From: DATAMF01 sp964472565
GTDB lineage: Bacteria; Chloroflexota; Anaerolineae; Aggregatilineales; Aggregatilineaceae
Direction: 5' to 3'
NCBI GenBank assembly: GCA_964472565.1
Contig: CAYYNB010000229.1
Span: 1 to 8,135 of the forward strand
DNA: 8,135 nt
Positions 1 to 4,771 of this stretch are shown here, one piece after another. A program made the position numbers and the translations under genes. Every line of letters starts with the position of its first letter. The first letter of the stretch is position 1. Below the pieces are notes generated by a model. The model was given only the letters and a program-made list of their open reading frames with translations. It ran no database searches and had not been told where the DNA came from.

Positions 1-10
1 CGCGAACGGG

Positions 11-697
11 TCAGGCGCGCAGAACGGCGTCGATTTTCTGGCGCAGCATGGGTTCCGGGGCCGCGCCGACAATTTTGTCCACTAGTTTGCCCCCGCGATA
101 TACTAATAAGGTTGGAATACTGCGAATCTGGAGCTGGTTGGCGGTGAGGGGATTCTCATCGACATTCAGCTTGGCAAACTTCATCCGCCCGGCGTATTCA
201 CCCGCGAGTTTTTCGACGATAGGCGCGATCATACGGCAGGGACCGCACCACGCCGCCCACAGATCGACCAACACAGGCAGATCGCTGTGCAGCACGTCGC
301 GCTGGTAGGTCGCATCGGTGACGGTGATCGGTTTGGCGGGCGCGGTGGATTCCGGTGGCACTGCGGGCAGCGGGCCACGTCCCAGTAAATAGCTGGTGTA
401 GGCGCGGAAACTGGCGGCGGTGGGATGTGCGGCGCGGGCGACTTCGTGCCCATCGCGGTAGAGCAGCAGCGCGGGAACGGTCCCGGCGGCACGGCTGGCG
501 ATCTGGGGATTGTCAGCGGCCCGCGCGCGGGCGATCAACAGCCGCCCGGCATCGGTTTTGGCGACGGAACGCAGCGCTTCATCCAGAGAGGGATCGGGGG
601 TGCCGTTTTCGATCAGCAGGGCGACAGGCAGACCGACCTGCAAAACGCGATCCACGCTGTGATCGTTGGTGTTGAGCGGTGTGTCAAAACGTGGCAT
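11..697 (-). CDS. Tandem-domain thioredoxin (degenerate N-domain plus active C-domain)
   Basis: A 228-residue cytoplasmic protein with no signal peptide or membrane segment. Residues about 118-228 form a complete thioredoxin fold: a strand ending in WCGPC (W150, C151, C154), a KLNVDEN strand at 176-182, and the cis-proline loop RSIPT with P195. This half should act as a thiol-disulfide oxidoreductase. Residues about 14-108 look like a second thioredoxin fold, with a cis-Pro-like TVP at 73-75 followed by LLLYRDG, but no cysteines where the active site should be. A Pro/Ala-rich linker at 109-123 joins the halves. A single-domain thioredoxin is about 105-110 residues, so this is about double. 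The ATG at 697 is supported by AAGGAG (complement of 704-709) seven bases upstream. It is divergent from the F0 operon. The partner protein is unknown; the inactive domain may bind substrate (inference). Confidence 0.9.
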   Translation of the reverse strand: MPRFDTPLNTNDHSVDRVLQVGLPVALLIENGTPDPSLDEALRSVAKTDAGRLLIARARAADNPQIASRAAGTVPALLLYRDGHEVARAAHPTAASFRAYTSYLLGRGPLPAVPPESTAPAKPITVTDATYQRDVLHSDLPVLVDLWAAWCGPCRMIAPIVEKLAGEYAGRMKFAKLNVDENPLTANQLQIRSIPTLLVYRGGKLVDKIVGAAPEPMLRQKIDAVLRA

Positions 698-736
698 GCT
701 TGTCTCCTTTTGAGCGGCGCGACTCTATTTCCTTTA

Positions 737-757
737 CCCCTTCCCTCAGGGAAGGGG
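737..757. repeat. Perfect C/T-rich inverted repeat (hairpin)
   Basis: CCCCTTCCC and GGGAAGGGG form a perfect 9-bp stem around a TCA loop, in the gap between the divergent thioredoxin gene and the F0 operon. No T-run follows on either strand, and it sits at the 5' ends of both genes, so it is not an ordinary terminator. Its pyrimidine-arm/purine-arm style resembles the larger palindrome at 4566-4595, suggesting a dispersed intergenic repeat (inference). Confidence 0.6.
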
Positions 758-891
758 AGTCAAACAGGCGAGGCACCGGGTAATGGAATAGCTTTACCTG
801 TTTAGATGCGGCGTTTTGTGGTATCGTTAGCTGCGGCCTATCAGAATAGCGTTAGAATTTTGAATATACAGCCCTTTTAAAAGATAATGAT

Positions 892-950
892 TTGACAATT
901 TGGATCGGGTTTGTTACCTTTTGTGCAGGAAAGCACGAGTAGTTTATACT
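892..950 (+). promoter_or_regulatory. Putative promoter(s) of the F0 (atp) operon
   Basis: Two sigma70-like arrangements lie in an AT-rich stretch upstream of the first F0 gene. The first is TTGACA at 892-897, a 17-base spacer, and TACCTT at 915-920; it has a perfect -35 and a weak -10, with an A/T-rich tract upstream at about 876-891. The second is TTGTGC at 921-926, an 18-base spacer, and TATACT at 945-950; it has a weak -35 and a good -10. Either would transcribe 973-3577. The sequence alone does not decide between them. Confidence 0.5.
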
Positions 951-972
951 TTAATGGTACGGGGAGATCCCG

Positions 973-1476
973 ATGCGACCCAAACGAACGCCGACCCCAT
1001 CCGCTGTAGCCATTGCGTTCGGTGAACAAGGGCGCGCGGCGCTGGTGTTGATGACGCTGATCACCGGCGCGGGACTGCTGCTGGATTTCTGGATTACCAA
1101 GCTGCACCCACTCTTGAGCATTGGGTTTCTGTTAAGTAGTGTACCCGTTGGCCTTTATTGGCTCGCACACAGGACAATACGGATGAGCCGTAAGCAAGAC
1201 CCGTCCGAATACATCCGCAATATGGCGCTGGCGGTCGTGGCCGGGCAGGCTGGCTGCTCCACCGTGATTCTGGTGTTTATGGCGCTGTTTGGCGGCATGT
1301 ATCTGGATGCAAAATTGGACACCCACCCCATTTTTACGCTGGTGCTGGTACTGCTCAGCGTGCCGCTGGGCCTGTATATGATGGTGCGGGTGGTGCTGTC
1401 GTCTACGTCGCGTATTACGCCGCCGTCGAAGGGCGGCTCGTCGGCTGCAACACACAAGAAGGAGAATGGCCTTTGA
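973..1476 (+). CDS. AtpZ/AtpI-like F0-associated membrane protein, internally duplicated
   Basis: A 167-residue membrane protein at the 5' end of the F0 operon. AtpZ/AtpI proteins are proposed to help c-ring assembly or cation handling for F0F1. Two hairpins of two TM segments each are visible, at residues about 20-66 and 94-142. They align with each other: G20/G94, D38/D112, the HP pair at 45-46/118-119, and SVPxGLY at 56-62/129-135, with only a one-residue length difference between D and HP. The second hairpin has the classic AtpZ pattern (GGMYLD, then THP, then GLY and an Arg). A usual AtpZ has one hairpin in about 70-100 residues, so this looks like a tandem duplication. The start is ATG with GGGGAG at 961-966. 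The stop overlaps the atpB start by four bases (TTGA), implying translational coupling. The family call is fairly secure; the exact role is not. Confidence 0.82.
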   Translation: MRPKRTPTPSAVAIAFGEQGRAALVLMTLITGAGLLLDFWITKLHPLLSIGFLLSSVPVGLYWLAHRTIRMSRKQDPSEYIRNMALAVVAGQAGCSTVILVFMALFGGMYLDAKLDTHPIFTLVLVLLSVPLGLYMMVRVVLSSTSRITPPSKGGSSAATHKKENGL

Positions 1477-2561
1477 GTAAAGGAGCCTGGATTTTTATTG
1501 GATTATTGATCGCCAGCGCGATCTTCTGTTATTGGGTGCCGTTTTCGCTGCTGCCCAACAACGGAATTGCGATGGCGCTCCCGGTGATCACCGTCCCTGG
1601 TGAAAATCTGTGTAAAGACTGTTTTGGCATTTCAGGGCTGAGACTGACCAATACCATTGTGGGCACACTGCTGGCGGATGTCGCGGTGCTGCTGTTTGCG
1701 TTTGGGGCGACGCGCCGCCTGAAAGAAGTGCCAGGGCGGTTGCAGGGTCTGTTTGAAATGCTGACGGACGCGCTGTATGGACTGGCAAAAACGACGGCTG
1801 GTCCCGTATGGGCGAAACGCATTTTCCCGCTGATGGCAACGATCTTTCTGTTTTTGCTGTTTGCCAACTGGCTCGAACTGGTGCCCGGTGTGGACAGTGT
1901 GGGGTTGATTCACTGCGCCGAACCGGGGATGAGCGGGTATGATACGCATGAAGTCATGGGTATCACCGTTTTGAAGAATGAAGAGATTTTGAACAGCGGT
2001 GACAAGGCGACGGAAGCGGACGCGGAAGCGTGCGAAGCGCATCATGAGGGCACCAGCGCCGAGCATGAAGGCGCAGATGCCGAACATGAGGGTGAAGCGG
2101 CGGGCCGGGATAACATCCAGATCGTGACGCCGTTCATCCGCGCGGCGGCGACGGACCTCAACCTGACGATTGGGCTGGGCCTGATCGCGGTGCTGGTGAT
2201 CCAGTATTTCGGGGTGCGGTCGCTGGGCGTGGGGTACTTCGCCAAGTGGATCAACTTTCCGTGGGTCGATAAGCTTGACAAACAGCCGATGGGCGTGTTG
2301 GACTTCGCCGTTGGGTTCCTGGACATTATCGGGGAACTGTCGCGTATCGTCAGCTTTGGCTTCCGTCTTTTTGGCAATATCTTCGCGGGGCAGGTGCTGC
2401 TGTTCGTGATCCCGTTTTTGGCCGGGGCGCTGATTCCGTTCTTCATTTACGGTTTCGAGCTGTTCGTTGGCGCGATTCAAGCCTTCGTGTTTGCTATGCT
2501 GTTCCTGGTGTTCGCGGCGATGGCGACGGCGGGACATGGCGATCATGAAGAAGGGCATTAA
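1473..2561 (+). CDS. atpB: F0F1 ATP synthase subunit a
   Basis: The static half-channel subunit of F0, 362 residues against roughly 230-290 in most bacteria. TM segments are at about 5-27, 58-78, 116-137, 229-249, 280-312 and 318-352. The family signature is clear: TDLNLT (227-232), the essential arginine R298 in SFGFRLFGN, and FELFVGAIQAFVF (328-340). By alignment with E. coli, the E219 position is Q307 and the H245 position is E329. The extra length is mostly a loop at about 147-213, before the TDLNLT helix. It contains three 7-residue His-Glu-Gly units, and the C-terminus is also His/Glu-rich (HGDHEEGH). A CxxC (C47, C50) lies in the N-terminal loop. Translation starts at TTG 1473, preceded by AAGGAG at 1459-1464, and overlaps the upstream gene. 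Function is confident; the role of the loop is unknown. Confidence 0.96.
   Translation: MSKGAWIFIGLLIASAIFCYWVPFSLLPNNGIAMALPVITVPGENLCKDCFGISGLRLTNTIVGTLLADVAVLLFAFGATRRLKEVPGRLQGLFEMLTDALYGLAKTTAGPVWAKRIFPLMATIFLFLLFANWLELVPGVDSVGLIHCAEPGMSGYDTHEVMGITVLKNEEILNSGDKATEADAEACEAHHEGTSAEHEGADAEHEGEAAGRDNIQIVTPFIRAAATDLNLTIGLGLIAVLVIQYFGVRSLGVGYFAKWINFPWVDKLDKQPMGVLDFAVGFLDIIGELSRIVSFGFRLFGNIFAGQVLLFVIPFLAGALIPFFIYGFELFVGAIQAFVFAMLFLVFAAMATAGHGDHEEGH
2043..2105 (+). repeat. Three tandem 21-bp units encoding a His-Glu-Gly heptad
   Basis: Within atpB, three consecutive 21-base units encode HEGTSAE, HEGADAE and HEGEAAG (residues 191-211). The His-Glu-Gly start of each unit is invariant in protein. 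The DNA differs at third positions, for example CATGAG versus CATGAA, so the repeat is not a fresh slippage product. By E. coli topology it lies in the extracytoplasmic loop of subunit a. Confidence 0.8.
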
Positions 2562-2575
2562 TTGTAGGGCACATT

Positions 2576-2597
2576 GGTAGCCGAGTTTGCTACTTTT
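2576..2597 (+). other. Small intercistronic hairpin with T-run between atpB and atpE
   Basis: In the 52-base atpB-atpE gap, GTAGC (2577-2581) pairs with GCTAC (2589-2593) around a 7-base loop, extended by a possible G-U pair at 2576/2594, and is followed by TTTT (2594-2597). It is too short for a strong terminator. It could be a weak attenuator or an mRNA-processing/stability element just upstream of the AGGAGG of atpE, whose product is needed in many copies per complex (inference). Confidence 0.3.
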
Positions 2598-2613
2598 ACT
2601 TCAGGAGGCATTC

Positions 2614-2859
2614 ATGCAGGTTAACGGTGAAGATTTTATCACGGCTTTGAAGACCATCGGCGCAGGGCTGGCGATGATCGGCGTGATCGGGCCGGGTATT
2701 GGTATTGGGTTGGTGGTGCAAGGCGCGCTGACGGCGATGGGGCGCAACCCGGACGCGTCGGGCCAGATTGTGACGAACATGATTTTAGGTATCGCATTTG
2801 CGGAAGCGGTTGCGATTTACGCCCTGGTTGTATCGTTGATCATCCTGTTCGTGATGTAA
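2614..2859 (+). CDS. atpE: F0F1 ATP synthase subunit c
   Basis: The proteolipid that forms the rotor ring of F0; 81 residues, the normal size. It is a two-helix hairpin: helix 1 (about 9-40) carries the glycine ladder GPGIGIG at 26-32, the polar loop is RNP at 44-46 (the F1-facing RQP-type loop), and helix 2 (about 51-80) carries the ion-binding carboxylate E64 in FAEAVAIYALV. The residues that give Na+ specificity in Ilyobacter (Gln in the glycine stretch, Ser-Thr after the Glu) are I31, A65 and V66 here, so proton coupling is predicted. The ATG at 2614 has a perfect AGGAGG at 2603-2608, five bases upstream. An in-frame TTG at 2587 lies upstream of that site and is not the start. The strong ribosome site fits the high copy number required. 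Confidence 0.97.
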   Translation: MQVNGEDFITALKTIGAGLAMIGVIGPGIGIGLVVQGALTAMGRNPDASGQIVTNMILGIAFAEAVAIYALVVSLIILFVM

Positions 2860-2875
2860 GCCACAGGAGGATCAT

Positions 2876-3577
2876 GTGGATAAATTAGGTATCAATCTAG
2901 GGTTTTTACTCTTTCAACTGTTCAACTTTGGGCTGATCTTCTTCCTGCTGGCGCGCTTTGTGTGGCCGCGCGTTCTGCGGACTCTGGATGAGCGGCAGGA
3001 ACGGATCGCGAAGGGGCTGGAAGATGCGCGCGCGGCAGAAGAAGCCCGTGCAAACGCGGAACGCGAACGCGATCAGATTCTGACGCAGGCCCGCAGCGAA
3101 GGCCAGCGGCTGCTCGAAGAAGCCCGGCAGCGTGGGGATGAGCAGGTAAAAACGATGGCGCGCGAAGCGACACAGGACGCCGAAGAACGCCGGACTCAGG
3201 CCCGGACTCAGGCCGAAGAAGAACGCAACCGCATCCTGTCGGAATCACGCGAGCAGATTGTGGCGCTGGCGATGGCCGCCGCGCAGCGGGTGGTGGGCGA
3301 AACGCTCGACATGGCCAAGCAGCGGACGATTATCGAGCGCTTCTTTACGGAAGTGCCTGCGGATGCCCGGAACCTGGGGGGGCGCGTCGAAGTGGTGAGC
3401 GCGCTGCCGCTGGCGGACAAGGAAAAGGCCGAAGTCCAGAAGGTGACGGGGGCGCAGCAGGTTGATTACAAGGTCGATCCGTCGATTCTCGGTGGGTTGG
3501 TGATCCGCGCCGGGGATAAGGTGATTGATGGCAGCGTACGCGGTGATATGGCGGCGCTGGCGGGTCGATTGCGATAG
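2876..3577 (+). CDS. atpF: F0F1 ATP synthase subunit b fused to the delta C-terminal domain
   Basis: The peripheral stalk protein, 233 residues against about 160-170 for a plain subunit b. Residues 1-37 form the b-type N-terminus: one TM helix (about 8-29), then WPRVLRTLDERQERI. Residues 38-150 are a long charged, Ala/Glu/Arg-rich coiled coil. Residues about 170-233 match the C-terminal end of subunit delta/OSCP: VEVVSALPL (171-179), then KVDPSILGGLVIRAGDKVID (199-218) and GSVRG (219-223). The N-terminal helical domain of delta, which binds the alpha subunits, is not recognisable. The start is GTG at 2876, with AGGAGG at 2865-2870 five bases upstream; the overlapping ATG at 2874 is out of frame and stops after four codons. 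It is the last gene of the operon, ending seven bases before the stop of a convergent gene. Confidence 0.93.
   Translation: MDKLGINLGFLLFQLFNFGLIFFLLARFVWPRVLRTLDERQERIAKGLEDARAAEEARANAERERDQILTQARSEGQRLLEEARQRGDEQVKTMAREATQDAEERRTQARTQAEEERNRILSESREQIVALAMAAAQRVVGETLDMAKQRTIIERFFTEVPADARNLGGRVEVVSALPLADKEKAEVQKVTGAQQVDYKVDPSILGGLVIRAGDKVIDGSVRGDMAALAGRLR
3191..3214 (+). repeat. Perfect tandem 12-bp duplication inside atpF
   Basis: CGGACTCAGGCC occurs twice in direct succession (3191-3202 and 3203-3214) and encodes RTQA-RTQA (residues 106-113) in the coiled coil of subunit b. Because the copies are identical, including third positions, this may be a recent duplication. It adds exactly four residues to the stalk. 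Confidence 0.7.
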
Positions 3578-3584
3578 ACTCAGG

Positions 3585-4478
3585 CTATTTCCTGGGGGAA
3601 GAAGAGTAAGACAATGCCAGAGGTACGCCGACCTCTGGCGTTTTGTTGGCCTGGACACACCGGAAACCATAGCTGAAATGCCGGTCGGAGGGCGTATCGA
3701 GGCCGCGAAATGTGGTTTGCAGGAAAAACGTAAAGGCGTTATGCCACGAGCCGCCGCGCAGGACACGCGACTTTCCATATAATGGGCCAACCGGGTCCGT
3801 TTGTGCGTCGCTTGGATAGGGCGCTTTCCGGTCCGCGACCCATTCCCACACGTTCCCACTCATATCCAACGCGCCCACCCAGGACGCGCCCGCTGGGAAA
3901 CTTCCGACCGGCGCGGTTTGGTCAAAGCCATCACAACCCACTTCGTTCTCCACGACCTCAACCGTAATCTCCGTCTCATCGTCGGCATTCACCTGGCTGC
4001 ACGCATAGGTATTGCCCCAGGGATACAGCAGTTCATCCGGCCCCCGCGCCGCGTATTCCCATTCCGCTTCCGTCGGCAAGCGGCCTCCCCGCTGCTTGCA
4101 GTACGCCTGCGCTTCGTACCACGTTATCTGCTCACGCGGGTAATTCGCTTCCGAATTATAGGACTCCTCGGCAGCCAGACCGCCAAACCGCGCAAACTGC
4201 CCATTGCTGACTTCATAGCGATCCAGCCAGAAGGGTTCTTCAAAACATACCTCGTGGACCGGCCTTTGGTCCGGCTCGGTGTTGATGCTCCCCATCTGAA
4301 AACAGCCTGCCGGGACCAGCACCATTTCCACCCCGTCAAATTCCTGGATCACCGGTTCCCAGTCGGCGTTGCTGCCGGAGAAATTGCCCTGCGCGCGCAC
4401 TCCGCCGCCGACTAATCCCAGCAAAACAAGCGCTATTCCTAACCCGGCCAGCATGCCATTGCTTGTTCGTGGTGTCAT
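3585..4478 (-). CDS. Exported FGE-sulfatase (SUMF1-fold) protein lacking catalytic cysteines
   Basis: A 297-residue protein with an N-terminal signal peptide (hydrophobic core about 9-26, likely cleavage after VRA at 27-29), so it acts outside the cytoplasm. From residue 51 it follows the formylglycine-generating-enzyme/SUMF1 fold: VLVPAGCFQMGS (53-64), PFWLDRYEVSNGQF (82-95), ITWYEAQAYCKQRGGRLPTEAEWEYAAR (118-145), DMSGNVWEW (205-213), SRVLRGGSW (237-245), and a final YGFRC (270-274). True FGEs carry catalytic cysteines after the RGGS motif; here that stretch (246-257) has none. It is therefore probably a binding or structural member, not a sulfatase activator. The ATG at 4478 is preferred over the in-frame ATG at 4538 because AAAGGA lies just upstream of it and the signal peptide then starts at the N-terminus. 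The last codons overlap the F0 operon terminator. Confidence 0.88.
   Translation of the reverse strand: MTPRTSNGMLAGLGIALVLLGLVGGGVRAQGNFSGSNADWEPVIQEFDGVEMVLVPAGCFQMGSINTEPDQRPVHEVCFEEPFWLDRYEVSNGQFARFGGLAAEESYNSEANYPREQITWYEAQAYCKQRGGRLPTEAEWEYAARGPDELLYPWGNTYACSQVNADDETEITVEVVENEVGCDGFDQTAPVGSFPAGASWVGALDMSGNVWEWVADRKAPYPSDAQTDPVGPLYGKSRVLRGGSWHNAFTFFLQTTFRGLDTPSDRHFSYGFRCVQANKTPEVGVPLALSYSSSPRK
3616..3647 (+). terminator. Rho-independent terminator of the F0 operon
   Basis: GCCAGAGGT (3616-3624) pairs perfectly with ACCTCTGGC (3631-3639) around a 6-base loop, followed by G and TTTTGTT. This is a canonical intrinsic terminator 39 bases after the atpF stop. On the opposite strand the hairpin is not followed by a good T-run. 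It lies within the coding sequence of the convergent gene, spelling part of its C-terminal tail. Confidence 0.85.
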
Positions 4479-4509
4479 GGGAAATTTCCTTTCGCTGTTG
4501 ATGGTTCTC

Positions 4510-4538
4510 ATGATATAGGGAGGGGCCGATGGATGCAA
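4510..4538 (-). promoter_or_regulatory. Putative promoter of the SUMF1-fold gene
   Basis: On the minus strand, TTGCAT (complement of 4533-4538), a 17-base spacer and TATCAT (complement of 4510-4515) resemble a sigma70 promoter with a good -10 and a half-matching -35. Transcription would begin near 4503, about 25 bases before the ATG at 4478. This also argues against the upstream ATG at 4538, which would lie inside the promoter. Confidence 0.4.
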
Positions 4539-4565
4539 TGGGGCGGTTCACCCCTATCCTCCCAA

Positions 4566-4595
4566 CCTCCTTTCCCCGCGCGCGGAGAAAGGAGG
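4566..4595. repeat. 30-bp near-perfect palindrome in a divergent intergenic region
   Basis: CCTCCTTTC (4566-4574) pairs with GAAAGGAGG (4587-4595), and the centre CCGCGCGCGG (4576-4585) is itself a perfect palindrome. The only mismatch is C4575/A4586. It lies between two divergent promoters and has no T-run, so terminator function is unlikely. It shares the C/T-arm, G/A-arm style of the hairpin at 737-757 and may be a dispersed intergenic repeat (inference). Confidence 0.65.
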
Positions 4596-4674
4596 AGAAA
4601 AGCGGGCACGGAAAGATCGGGGAAAGCGGGTAGGGCAAGCGGGGCGTATGGCGATACGACCTTATACGGATTCG

Positions 4675-4694
4675 ATGTAAAAAATACTTGACAT
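4675..4694. promoter_or_regulatory. Operator-like site O1 overlapping the -35 box
   Basis: ATGTAAAAAATACTTGACAT matches the perfect palindrome at 4717-4736 at 17 of 20 positions. Its last bases contain the TTGACA -35 box (4688-4693). Its centre is 42 bp from the centre of the second site, four helical turns, placing both on the same DNA face. It is the likely target of the HTH regulator encoded at 5211-5438 (inference). Confidence 0.6.
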
Positions 4695-4716
4695 GGGGTA
4701 TGGTGTGTGATACTCT
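4688..4716 (+). promoter_or_regulatory. Promoter of the HTH/membrane-protein/oxidoreductase operon
   Basis: A perfect TTGACA -35 (4688-4693), a 17-base spacer ending in an extended -10 TG (4708-4709), and TACTCT (4711-4716). Transcription would start near 4723, inside the palindrome at 4717-4736, leaving a leader of about 50 bases before ATG 4772. It is the only convincing promoter seen upstream of the run of closely spaced plus-strand genes to the window end. Confidence 0.65.
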
Positions 4717-4744
4717 ATGTAAAGTATACTTTACATGATGTAAA
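4717..4744. promoter_or_regulatory. Operator-like palindrome O2 plus adjacent half-site
   Basis: ATGTAAAGTATACTTTACAT (4717-4736) is a perfect 20-bp palindrome directly abutting the -10 box and covering the predicted start of transcription. A further half-site, ATGTAAA, follows at 4738-4744, exactly 21 bp (two turns) from the start of the palindrome. A repressor bound here would block initiation. This arrangement is typical of an autoregulated HTH gene. Confidence 0.7.
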
Positions 4745-4771
4745 ATGCGGCAGACAGATAGGGATAGATCA

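Noticed and set aside
945..953. TATACTTTA shared between the F0 promoter region and the operator palindrome at 4725-4733.
   Set aside because: The match is nine AT-rich bases overlapping a -10 box, with no palindromic partner or ATGT flank near 945, so chance is the simplest explanation.
1632..2558. Long minus-strand open frame opposite atpB.
   Set aside because: It is antisense to a confidently identified subunit a gene. Its translation is His/Arg/Gln-rich with no recognisable domain, as expected for the shadow of a GC-rich gene.
2587..2613. Upstream TTG start for atpE, adding nine residues.
   Set aside because: It would place AGGAGG (2603-2608) inside the coding region. The ATG at 2614 has ideal spacing and gives the normal subunit c N-terminus.
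4645..4658. Small CGTAT/ATACG stem-loop upstream of the operator region.
   Set aside because: A five-base stem with no T-run and no relation to the nearby promoters is within chance expectation.
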